Of a stretch of DNA of 64,000 bases, positions 34,244 to 40,908 are shown piece after piece. The first letter of the stretch is position 1; every line of letters starts with the position of its first letter. Origin of the DNA: Elusimicrobiaceae bacterium (GTDB lineage: Bacteria; Elusimicrobiota; Elusimicrobia; Elusimicrobiales; Elusimicrobiaceae). The stretch covers positions 62,001-126,000 of the forward strand of contig JAFXUJ010000003.1 of assembly GCA_017525025.1 (NCBI GenBank), in the 5' to 3' direction. The notes under the pieces are model-generated. The model was given only the letters and a program-made list of their open reading frames with translations, was not told the origin of the DNA and did not search any database. A program made the position numbers and the translations under genes.

Positions 34244-35797
34244 ATGAAAAAAGTAGTTTTGTTAATTCGGGACGGTTGGGGGAATGCCAAAGCAGGAAAA
34301 TACAATGCCGTGAGTTTGGCAAAAATTCCAAACATTACCAAGTATTTGGCTAACTATCCGCATACGGAAATAGAAGCATCCGGAGAGCAAGTAGGTTTGC
34401 CGGCCGGGTACATGGGATCCAGTGAAGTAGGACACCTGAATATGGGGGCGGGGCGTATTGTAATTCAAGAATTAAAACGCCTCAAAGATACCATTGAAGA
34501 CGGCTCTTTGTTTAAATCGTCCGCTTTTTCCGCTTGTATAGATAACTGCTTAAAAAATCAAAAACCGCTACACATTATGGGCCTCGTACAAGATGAAGGT
34601 GTCCATGCTCACCACGATCATTTACACGCGATTATTAAATACGCGGCCGAAAAAGGCATCAAAGAGATTTATGTTCATTTCTTTGCGGACGGACGCGATA
34701 CGCCGCCGCAAAGTTCTATCGGCTATATCCGCACCTTGGAAGAAAAAATGAAAGAAGCCGGCGCAGGTAAAATTGCCACCATCCAAGGCCGTTACTACGC
34801 CATGGACCGTGGCGAAGATTGGAGTCTAACTGATAAAGCGTATAACTTAATTGTCCGCGCACAGGGGTTGCACGGCAACTCGGCCGAAGAAATTGTGAGC
34901 GAAGATTACAAAACCTTAAAAACTCCGGATGGTGGCCCGATGGTAGACGAATATATCCCGCCTACGGTGATTGGTGATTACAAAGGCATGGAAGAAAATT
35001 CCAGTGTGATTTTCTTTAACTTCCGGCAGGACCGCGCCATCCAACTTACCCGCGCGTTTATTGATGACGATTACCCGGGTAAAGACCGCGGTACGCGTGT
35101 GCCGTGTGTGTTTTGCGGCTTAACCAAATACTATGATTCCTTCCCATATAATGCCTTGCCCTCTATGACGGACGGCGGCGGGATGAATAATTTGCTGGGG
35201 GAAGTGATTTCTAAAGCGGGTTTAAAACAACTGCGCCTGGCCGAAACGCAAAAATTTAAACACGTAACGTCTTTCTTTAACGGCAAACTCTTAAAACCGT
35301 ACCCCGGAGAGGACCGCATTGAAAAGAAAGGCCGCTTTGACCCGGCCACTTTTGCCGACCATCCGGAAATGGAAGCGTATATCGTCAAGGACGAAGCTAT
35401 TAACCAAATCAACTCCGGCAAATATGATTTTATCGTCATCAACTTTGCTAACTGTGATATGGTGGGCCACACGGGTAATTTGAAATCCGTTATCAAGGCC
35501 GTTGAAGTGGTAGACGAATGCACCGGCGCCGTAACCGAGGCCGCACTGGCCAAGGACTACGTGGTGCTAATTACCGCCGATCACGGAAACGCTGAAGAAA
35601 TGTGGGATGAAAAAATCAATATGCCCAAAACGGCGCACACTACGAATTTGGTGGATTTTATCTATGTGGATAAAAACAATAAATCTGCCAAAATGCAGCC
35701 CACGGGCAACCTGGGCGACGTGGCGGCTACGGTGCTAGACGTAATGGGCTTAGAAAAACCCGCCGACATGACGGCTCGTAGTTTGATTAAGCACTAA
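34244..35797 (+). CDS. gpmI: 2,3-bisphosphoglycerate-independent phosphoglycerate mutase
   Basis: A 517-residue manganese enzyme of the alkaline phosphatase superfamily that interconverts 3- and 2-phosphoglycerate in glycolysis. It starts VVLLIRDGWGNA, with the Asp metal ligand, followed by the catalytic-serine motif GYMGSSEVGHLNMGAGR; HFFADGRDTPPQS, GRYYAMDRGEDW, NFRQDRAIQLTRAF, NFANCDMVGHTGN and LITADHGNAEEMWD carry further metal and substrate ligands. The order of motifs matches complete GpmI. A strong hairpin terminator follows. No cofactor-dependent mutase (gpmA) is seen here. Confidence 0.95.
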   Translation: MKKVVLLIRDGWGNAKAGKYNAVSLAKIPNITKYLANYPHTEIEASGEQVGLPAGYMGSSEVGHLNMGAGRIVIQELKRLKDTIEDGSLFKSSAFSACIDNCLKNQKPLHIMGLVQDEGVHAHHDHLHAIIKYAAEKGIKEIYVHFFADGRDTPPQSSIGYIRTLEEKMKEAGAGKIATIQGRYYAMDRGEDWSLTDKAYNLIVRAQGLHGNSAEEIVSEDYKTLKTPDGGPMVDEYIPPTVIGDYKGMEENSSVIFFNFRQDRAIQLTRAFIDDDYPGKDRGTRVPCVFCGLTKYYDSFPYNALPSMTDGGGMNNLLGEVISKAGLKQLRLAETQKFKHVTSFFNGKLLKPYPGEDRIEKKGRFDPATFADHPEMEAYIVKDEAINQINSGKYDFIVINFANCDMVGHTGNLKSVIKAVEVVDECTGAVTEAALAKDYVVLITADHGNAEEMWDEKINMPKTAHTTNLVDFIYVDKNNKSAKMQPTGNLGDVAATVLDVMGLEKPADMTARSLIKH

Positions 35798-35824
35798 CTT
35801 CTAATACACCCACAAATGTAAATG

Positions 35825-35852
35825 AAAAGGGCCGCTTAATGCGGCCTTTTTT
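35825..35852 (+). terminator. Intrinsic terminator after gpmI
   Basis: AGGGCCGC/GCGGCCTT stem with the 5-nt loop TTAAT, followed by TTTTTT. Confidence 0.85.
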
Positions 35853-35883
35853 ATGATAAGATTAAATAAAAGAGGTTTATTTT

Positions 35884-36417
35884 ATGTCGGATTTAGAAGA
35901 TAGAGCATACGAAATAAAAAACACGGGTTGTACGTTGGCTTTTGCCTGGGCACTTATTGCTTTCTTTGGCGGCATTTTTCTTGTTGCTCAAATAGTACTT
36001 ATTTCCAGGGGGTATACCTCTTTTGCGGAATTGCTCCCTTGGTTAATATTAGATTCCTTTATTGTTTTATTTTGCTTTTTAACTTTTAGGACGGATAGGG
36101 TTTCTTTAGCTGTTGACCCGGCATACATAAAAATAGGACGTTCAAAAATAGAATGGTTTAAAATAAAAGAAATTTTGATATATAAATCTTCAAGAAGAAT
36201 GATTGTTTCCAATCATATCATGTCAAAGAGGGAAGTTTTTCTTATTGATTTAGCATACAATTTCCCAATAATAATCCTCGTAATATCTATTTTGGGGTTC
36301 ATTTCGGGAGTTAAACGGATAGATATGCTTGATTCAGAGAGGGAATTTGAGAAAATAGTTTCTCTTGTGAAATCTTATTGTAAAACTTTCAACATAGACT
36401 TAACCGAACACGTGTAA
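35884..36417 (+). CDS. Unknown membrane protein, AT-rich
   Basis: A 177-residue protein I do not recognise. It has two adjacent N-terminal hydrophobic helices (about 16-40 and 49-65), a soluble stretch of about 55 residues (RVSLAVDPAYIKIGRSKIEW, KIKEILIYKSSRRMIVSN) that looks like a small beta-rich, bacterial PH-like domain, then a third helix (about 125-142) and a charged tail. Compared with the flanking genes its codons are visibly richer in A and T (many ATA, AAA, TTA codons), which suggests recent acquisition. AAAGAGG lies 7 nt upstream of the ATG. It stands alone between the gpmI terminator and the YggU gene. Confidence 0.7.
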   Translation: MSDLEDRAYEIKNTGCTLAFAWALIAFFGGIFLVAQIVLISRGYTSFAELLPWLILDSFIVLFCFLTFRTDRVSLAVDPAYIKIGRSKIEWFKIKEILIYKSSRRMIVSNHIMSKREVFLIDLAYNFPIIILVISILGFISGVKRIDMLDSEREFEKIVSLVKSYCKTFNIDLTEHV

Positions 36418-36471
36418 AATCTTCACCTCTGTTTGAATGGGGCGCTCCCTTTTGGGCCGCGCCCGTTTTTG

Positions 36472-36477
36472 TATAAT
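36472..36477 (+). promoter_or_regulatory. -10 box of the YggU gene, leaderless type
   Basis: TTG-TATAAT is followed by ATCCCT and then the ATG at 36484. No ribosome-binding site is present in the 6-nt gap. Confidence 0.6.
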
Positions 36478-36483
36478 ATCCCT

Positions 36484-36711
36484 ATGGAGCAATACCTTAA
36501 AGTAAAAGTTCACGCGGGCGAAAAACATAATAAACTTGTAGAAAAATCCGCGGATGCATATGAGATCTGGGTAAAAGCCCCGGCCGAACAAGGCCGCGCT
36601 AACGAGGCCGTGCGGGCCGTTTTGGCCGCTCACTTAGGTATTAACGAAAACAAACTTTCCCTCATCAAAGGGGCCACCAGCCCGGCCAAAATCTTCCTTT
36701 TGCGCAAGTAG
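36484..36711 (+). CDS. YggU/DUF167 family protein
   Basis: A 75-residue protein with the DUF167 pattern: KVKVHAGEKHNKL, then IWVKAPAEQGRANEAV and a C-terminal segment with GATSPAKIFLL. The family has a compact alpha/beta fold; a molecular role is not established. ATG 36484 is preferred over an in-frame codon at 36433 because the protein then starts MEQYLKVKVHAG, and the -10 box lies between those codons. It is transcribed in the same direction as, and just upstream of, the rpsF operon promoter. Confidence 0.85.
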   Translation: MEQYLKVKVHAGEKHNKLVEKSADAYEIWVKAPAEQGRANEAVRAVLAAHLGINENKLSLIKGATSPAKIFLLRK

Positions 36712-36731
36712 CGCGCAAATTCGCCAAATTT

Positions 36732-36740
36732 TGTTATAAT
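36732..36740 (+). promoter_or_regulatory. Extended -10 promoter of the rpsF operon
   Basis: TGTTATAAT predicts a transcription start near 36747 and a leader of about 68 nt that includes the hairpin at 36752-36784. Confidence 0.6.
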
Positions 36741-36751
36741 ATATACAAGGT

Positions 36752-36784
36752 AAAAAACCGCAGTTTTACCTGCGGTGTTTTTTG
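36752..36784 (+). promoter_or_regulatory. Leader hairpin of the rpsF operon, possible attenuator
   Basis: ACCGCAG (36757-36763) pairs with CTGCGGT (36770-36776) around the loop TTTTAC, with a preceding A-run and a following GTTTTTT. Both terminator-like and protein-binding roles are possible. Known S6:S18-binding leaders precede rpsF in many bacteria and carry a CCG element; here CCG is in the stem. It is located within the first tens of nucleotides of the transcript. Confidence 0.55.
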
Positions 36785-36814
36785 CCCCACAAAACGCAAA
36801 AAAGAAATTAGTGT

Positions 36815-37135
36815 ATGAAAACGTACGAAAGCGTAATTATTGTTAAACCCCAACTCTCCGACGGAGAAGTGGGCGAATTTGTGAACAAAGTTAAAACTTT
36901 GATCGCAAACAAAGGCGGAGAAGTAACCAGCGAAGAAAAATTGGGCAGACGGAAGTTTACCCATGAAGTAAACCACGTTCGCGATGGTTTCTATCTCTAC
37001 TTGAAATTCAAAGCCGAACCTTCTTTTGTAAAAGAATTGGATAACGCCTTGAAGCTCAACGATAACGTGCTTCGCTCCATGACGATGAACGCCGTGGAAG
37101 TAAAAGCCAAACCGGCTCCTGTCGCCGGGAAATAA
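36815..37135 (+). CDS. rpsF: Small ribosomal subunit protein bS6
   Basis: A 106-residue S6 protein that pairs with S18 on the 30S platform. It has MKTYESVIIVKPQLSDGE, LIANKGGEVTSEEKLGRRKF and YLYLKFKAEPSFVKELDNAL, all characteristic. It lies first in rpsF-ssb-rpsR-rplI, the order conserved in many bacteria. The start has no clear Shine-Dalgarno sequence (AAAAAAGAAATTAGTGT precedes the ATG). Confidence 0.93.
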   Translation: MKTYESVIIVKPQLSDGEVGEFVNKVKTLIANKGGEVTSEEKLGRRKFTHEVNHVRDGFYLYLKFKAEPSFVKELDNALKLNDNVLRSMTMNAVEVKAKPAPVAGK

Positions 37136-37144
37136 AGGTTAAGT

Positions 37145-37591
37145 ATGCCTGCACAAATCAAATTACCGGAACAAAACATAGTCCTTCTAGTCGGACGGTT
37201 AACACGTGATCCTAACGTATCTTTTACGCAGAAAGGTCAGGCAGTGTGCCGTTGTGATATTGCGGTCAACCGCAGATATTTAGATGCTACCACAAACGAG
37301 TGGAAAGATGACACAGTTTTTGTGCCTGTTGTGGTTTGGGGAGCGGCAGCTGACCGGTGTAAAGACCGGGTGAAAAAGGGTACTCCCGTACAAGTGGAGG
37401 GCCGCCTCACCAGCAGTGAATACACCGATAAGACCACGGGTCAAACCCGCAAATCGTTGCAGGTTACGGCCCGGCGGATTCAAATATTGGAATCCGCAGC
37501 CGCCGGAGGCGCCTACAATGACGGCGCACAAGCGGCCGCAAAGGACGACGTTCCCACCACGGATGTGATGGAAGACGACGTGCCTTTCTAA
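37145..37591 (+). CDS. ssb: Single-stranded DNA-binding protein
   Basis: A 148-residue SSB. The OB-fold is visible in VLLVGRLTRDPNVSFTQKG, VCRCDIAVNRRYLD and VFVPVVVWGAAADRC, then the strand VEGRLTSSEYTDKTTGQTRK. The C-terminal tail is acidic and ends DVMEDDVPF, matching the conserved DDDIPF tip that recruits replication and repair proteins. It lies between rpsF and rpsR, as in many bacteria. Confidence 0.95.
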   Translation: MPAQIKLPEQNIVLLVGRLTRDPNVSFTQKGQAVCRCDIAVNRRYLDATTNEWKDDTVFVPVVVWGAAADRCKDRVKKGTPVQVEGRLTSSEYTDKTTGQTRKSLQVTARRIQILESAAAGGAYNDGAQAAAKDDVPTTDVMEDDVPF

Positions 37592-37613
37592 TAGATAAAT
37601 AAAGAGGAATCAA

Positions 37614-37928
37614 ATGTCCGAAGAAATTAAGAACACTCCCGCCGAAACGGCTCCTGCCACCGCGGCTACCCGCCCGGAACGGCCGGCCCGTCCGTTTGGG
37701 AAAAAGCGCTTTGAAAGCAGAAGAAAAGTCTGCAAAGTATGCGCTGAAAAAATTGACAATGTAGACTATAAGAACTTCCAGTTCGTAAAGTCCTTCACCA
37801 TGGAAAGCGGCAAAATCCTTTCCAGACGAATTACCGGCACCTGCGCCAAGCACCAACGCCAAGTCACCAAAGCTATTAAACGTGACCGCAACTTGGCTAT
37901 CTTGCCGTATTCCTTGCCCAAAAAATAA
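37614..37928 (+). CDS. rpsR: Small ribosomal subunit protein bS18
   Basis: A 104-residue S18 with a longer N-terminus than usual: the first 35 or so residues are Ala/Pro/Thr-rich and then basic. The core includes RKVCKVCAEKIDNVDYKN, with a CxxC pair, followed by SRRITGTCAKHQRQVTKAIK and RDRNLAILPYS, which are diagnostic. AGAGGA is the ribosome-binding site. S6 and S18 form a heterodimer and both lie in this operon. Confidence 0.92.
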   Translation: MSEEIKNTPAETAPATAATRPERPARPFGKKRFESRRKVCKVCAEKIDNVDYKNFQFVKSFTMESGKILSRRITGTCAKHQRQVTKAIKRDRNLAILPYSLPKK

Positions 37929-37941
37929 GTAGGAGACGAAT

Positions 37942-38442
37942 ATGAAGGTTATTTTGAAAGAAAACGTCAAAAATTTGGGCATGGTGGGCTCTATTGTAGA
38001 TGTAAAGCCCGGTTACGCCCGTAACTTTTTAGTCCCGCACCGCTTGGCGGAAATCGCCACCGAAGGTGCTATTAAGAATTGGCAACTCGGTGCCGAACGC
38101 CGCCAAAAACGCATTGATGCCGAACTGGCCGAAGCCCGCGCCATTGCGGAAAAATTGACCGGTGTAGTTTTGCCGTTTACCAAAACGGTCAATGCTGACG
38201 GCGTAGTGTTTGGTTCTGTCAACAAGGCCGATATTTACAAAGCGTTAACCGCTTTGGGCCACAACATTGCCAAAGATTCTATTGAACTCAACATGCCTAT
38301 TAAAGCTTTGGGTGAAACCGAAGTTGGCATTTATTTGAAGCCGACCGTTACCGCTACCATCAAGGTGCAAATCAACCCCTTGACCACGGTAGAAGAAAAA
38401 ATCGGCGACGCTAAAACGGAAAAAACGGCTGAAGCCAAATAA
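37942..38442 (+). CDS. rplI: Large ribosomal subunit protein bL9
   Basis: A 166-residue L9 of the 50S subunit. The N-terminal domain reads MKVILKENVKNLGMVGSIVD and KPGYARNFLVPHRLAE, joined by the long connecting helix (KRIDAELAEARAIAEKL) to the C-terminal domain with KADIYKALTALGH. It is the last gene of the rpsF-ssb-rpsR-rplI operon and precedes a strong terminator. AGGAG lies 7 nt before the ATG. Confidence 0.93.
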   Translation: MKVILKENVKNLGMVGSIVDVKPGYARNFLVPHRLAEIATEGAIKNWQLGAERRQKRIDAELAEARAIAEKLTGVVLPFTKTVNADGVVFGSVNKADIYKALTALGHNIAKDSIELNMPIKALGETEVGIYLKPTVTATIKVQINPLTTVEEKIGDAKTEKTAEAK

Positions 38443-38463
38443 CCGAGCCCTTGCGTTTTGTAT

Positions 38464-38493
38464 AAACCCCCGTCTTTGTGGCGGGGGTTTTTT
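38464..38493 (+). terminator. Intrinsic terminator after rplI
   Basis: AAACCCCCG pairs with CGGGGGTTT around the loop TCTTTGTGG, followed by TTT. Confidence 0.85.
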
Positions 38494-38523
38494 GCGCTCG
38501 GCAAATAAAAATTTAATAATCTC

Positions 38524-38552
38524 TTGAAATACTTATACAAAAAAGTTTTAAT
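38524..38552 (+). promoter_or_regulatory. Sigma-70 promoter of the porin gene
   Basis: TTGAAA (38524-38529), a 17-bp spacer and TTTAAT (38547-38552). A leader of about 36 nt with TAGGAG (38580-38584) leads to ATG 38595. Confidence 0.6.
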
Positions 38553-38594
38553 AGTGAAGTAGTGTTTTTTTATATTAGATAGGAGAAAATCTGC

Positions 38595-39947
38595 ATGAAG
38601 AAATTAGTAAGTTTGTTGGCGGCAGTTGTTTTGTTCCCCGCGGCTGCCAACGCAAATATACTTGATAATGTAAAACTCACTGGCGAAATCCAAACCATCG
38701 CCTCTACGGTAAAGAACAATGATACGATGACGCATGCCGATGGCTGGACCTATGATTTCTATAATCGTGGTGCCCGGACACAAGCGTTAGCCGGTCTTTC
38801 GTTTGATTTGCAAAAAAATGTAACGGCTAATTTGTTGTTCCAATATGTTTATGCCTGGGGCGATAACAACTACACCAACCAAGGTTTTTCCAATGCCGAC
38901 GGTGTGAAACTTGCCATTGCTAACTTGGCATTTTCGGATTTGTTTGACGCCTTGGACGTAACGGTCGGCCGCCAATTTTACGGTGAAGACGGTAGTGCGA
39001 TTATTTACTTTGGTCCGCGCAATTACAATGCCGAAGGAAGTGGGTACGCTTCCGCGTTGGATGCTGTAACCGTGCGTTACAACGGAGAAGGGAAAACCCT
39101 TACATTGTTGGCCGGTAAAGCGGCGGACGTATACAACACGTTTCGTCAGCCATCCAAAGGGGATTCTCATGCCAATATATTGGGGGCTGATGTGAAGTTG
39201 GATGTAACCGATGCTTTAACCGCTAATGTGTATGGGTACGACCTTTCCAATGTGGTTTTTTGGGACTATCGTTCCTCGCCGCCAACGATGGCCTCTCTCG
39301 GCGAATCTAACCACGTGGCTGTGTATGGGGGCAAACTCGGCTGGACGACGGATGGTTTCCGCATTGGTGCCGAATATGCCCGCAACTTCGTAGGGGACCA
39401 TTACTTTAAAAAAGAAGTAACTTCTCCCTATATGATAAAGGCCGATATCGCGGCCGATATCAACGCTATTACCGCGCGCGGAACTTTCTTGTATGCCAAA
39501 TCAGTGAAAGAATTCCACAATGAAATAGGTATCGATACCCCGCTTCCGTTCATACAAATGGGCAATTATGCTCCGGGTTTACTGATAGGCCACCGCTTAA
39601 GTTTTGGTGTAACCGACAGTGTGTTTGATTACGGAATGGACGGCGTGCGGATGTTTAACATCGGCTTTGATTATAAACCGACCGATAAGTGGACTGTATC
39701 GTTGGATGGGTTTTCTTTCCAGGGGCGCGGGGCTGACCACTCCGCGACGTTGGAGGCGGACTTAACTGCCAAATATGCCCACAATGAATATGTAGAATTT
39801 TTCGGTGGCGTAGGCTATGCCAAAAATGGCGGTGATGAAATGGATAGAGCTTGGACTGCTGGACATTTGGGCACAGGGTCGACTTACAAAGAGTCCTTGG
39901 GTTCCGAAAACTACAAAGGTCAAGTGGGTATGTTGATTAAATTCTAA
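38595..39947 (+). CDS. Outer-membrane beta-barrel porin-like protein
   Basis: A 450-residue protein with a Sec signal peptide (MKKLVSLLAAVVLFPAAANA, cleaved after ANA) and a body built of alternating amphipathic strands rich in Tyr, Trp, Gly and Asn, ending in GMLIKF: a C-terminal phenylalanine, the usual Bam recognition residue. It therefore probably folds as an outer-membrane barrel, perhaps an alginate-export or porin-type channel; the family cannot be fixed by eye. It has its own canonical promoter and strong ribosome-binding site and terminator, which suggests high expression as a single-gene unit. Confidence 0.8.
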   Translation: MKKLVSLLAAVVLFPAAANANILDNVKLTGEIQTIASTVKNNDTMTHADGWTYDFYNRGARTQALAGLSFDLQKNVTANLLFQYVYAWGDNNYTNQGFSNADGVKLAIANLAFSDLFDALDVTVGRQFYGEDGSAIIYFGPRNYNAEGSGYASALDAVTVRYNGEGKTLTLLAGKAADVYNTFRQPSKGDSHANILGADVKLDVTDALTANVYGYDLSNVVFWDYRSSPPTMASLGESNHVAVYGGKLGWTTDGFRIGAEYARNFVGDHYFKKEVTSPYMIKADIAADINAITARGTFLYAKSVKEFHNEIGIDTPLPFIQMGNYAPGLLIGHRLSFGVTDSVFDYGMDGVRMFNIGFDYKPTDKWTVSLDGFSFQGRGADHSATLEADLTAKYAHNEYVEFFGGVGYAKNGGDEMDRAWTAGHLGTGSTYKESLGSENYKGQVGMLIKF

Positions 39948-39966
39948 GTTTTCTTAGAACTTTTAG

Positions 39967-39991
39967 GCCCGGGCAAAACCCGGGCTTTTTT
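39967..39991 (+). terminator. Intrinsic terminator after the porin gene
   Basis: GCCCGGG pairs with CCCGGGC around a 5-nt loop (CAAAA), followed by TTTTTT. Confidence 0.9.
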
Positions 39992-40007
39992 ATAACTATA
40001 GCTCACG

Positions 40008-40032
40008 AAAAACCCCGGGCGTAAGCCCGGGG
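40008..40032 (-). terminator. Intrinsic terminator of the minus-strand secreted protein gene
   Basis: On the minus strand CCCCGGGC pairs with GCCCGGGG around TTAC, followed by TTTTT. It ends the gene at 40059-40649. Confidence 0.85.
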
Positions 40033-40058
40033 AGTTTCATATTGGAATATATCGTCTC

Positions 40059-40649
40059 TTAGTGCGATGACATTTTTTCCCGCCATGCTTGGTATTTTTT
40101 TTGAGCTTCCAAACGCTGTTGAGATAAGGATTTATCATTTCCTTTCCATAAAAGGGTTGCCTCGTCAATAGGGAAGAAATACTTGTTTCTTCCAGAGGCA
40201 GACGTTTCAAGCGGTTTGCCACCTTCTACCCGAAACCCGATAGTCCTTTCCTTCATTACGCGGTATCCTTGCTCATAAATAATATGTAATTGCCTATGAT
40301 ATACAACCGTCGTGTGAATAAAGTCCAAATCCGGAACTCTTGAAAAATTCTCCAGATGGTCTACCCAAGCCTCTATTGTGATTAAATCTATCAACAGCCC
40401 ATCCTTGTCAACGGATACACTGTTGACGACATTAAGGCTGTTAAAGCGGTCTCCCCAATTCGGGATTTTCCCGTATGCTTTTACGGCCTCATCTATGTTC
40501 CCATGCAGCTTCTTAAGTATTTGTGTCCATTGGGCACGGGTTGCCCGGGTACTTACTTCACGTTGCATATCTGCGGTTTGGGCAGAATTATTTTGTGCCG
40601 AGCAACATAAGGCACACAATAACGGAAGGCAGAACAAGAATTTCCTCAT
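40059..40649 (-). CDS. Unknown secreted protein
   Basis: A 196-residue protein that I do not recognise. A signal peptide (MRKFLFCLPLLCALCCSA) is followed by a soluble domain without further membrane segments. The middle part (SLNVVNSVSVDKDGLLIDL, then IHTTVVYHRQLHIIYEQGY) has alternating hydrophobic residues typical of beta-sheets; the C-terminal 40 residues are helical and charged. ATG 40649 is preferred over the ATG at 40655 because AAAGGAGG then stands 6 nt upstream instead of touching the start codon. The gene has its own -10 box at 40671 and terminator, and a structured region lies further upstream. Confidence 0.75.
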   Translation of the reverse strand: MRKFLFCLPLLCALCCSAQNNSAQTADMQREVSTRATRAQWTQILKKLHGNIDEAVKAYGKIPNWGDRFNSLNVVNSVSVDKDGLLIDLITIEAWVDHLENFSRVPDLDFIHTTVVYHRQLHIIYEQGYRVMKERTIGFRVEGGKPLETSASGRNKYFFPIDEATLLWKGNDKSLSQQRLEAQKKYQAWREKMSSH

Positions 40650-40670
40650 ATACATCCTCCTTTCAATTCC

Positions 40671-40676
40671 ATTATA
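40671..40676 (-). promoter_or_regulatory. -10 box of the secreted protein gene
   Basis: TATAAT on the minus strand, about 21 bases before ATG 40649, with AAAGGAGG between them. Confidence 0.5.
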
Positions 40677-40690
40677 GGTAAAGCTTGCTG

Positions 40691-40775
40691 AAAAAAAAAG
40701 GGCCTTTGGTCCTAGAAAGGGCTAGGTCTTAAGGTCCTCTTTTAATAAAGACAAAAAGGGACCTGTATTTATAGA
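40691..40775 (-). promoter_or_regulatory. Attenuator-like or small-RNA structure with mutually exclusive hairpins
   Basis: On the minus strand a TATAAA box (40770-40775) precedes AGGTCC, which can pair with GGACCT (40732-40737 region) through a stem extended by T/A pairs. The same GGACCTT segment is also the left arm of a second hairpin (40700-40737; 14 pairs with two T-T mismatches, loop CCCTTT) that is followed by nine T residues and so resembles an intrinsic terminator. The two hairpins cannot form together. No known riboswitch or T-box signature is visible. Confidence 0.45.
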
Positions 40776-40828
40776 AATTTTCTTCTTAATTAAGATTACG
40801 AAAAGCCTTTTCCCTTTCCCCGTTAAAT

Positions 40829-40837
40829 TGGTACAAT
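40829..40837 (+). promoter_or_regulatory. Extended -10 promoter candidate of dnaB
   Basis: TGGTACAAT lies 71 bp before the dnaB ATG. A second TATAAT occurs at 40841-40846, and the arms GGTACAA (40830-40836) and TTGTACC (40852-40858) form an inverted repeat across both. AAAGAGG (40895-40901) is the ribosome-binding site. Confidence 0.45.
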
Positions 40838-40908
40838 ACTTATAATCCCTTTTGTACCTAATTTGCATCCAAAAGGACGGATTTTTGTTAGTTTAAAGAG
40901 GTTTTGCT

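Noticed and set aside
40656-40908. A T-box or known riboswitch before dnaB or the secreted protein gene
   Set aside because: No T-box sequence (UGGNACC-type) or recognised riboswitch core could be found, only hairpins.
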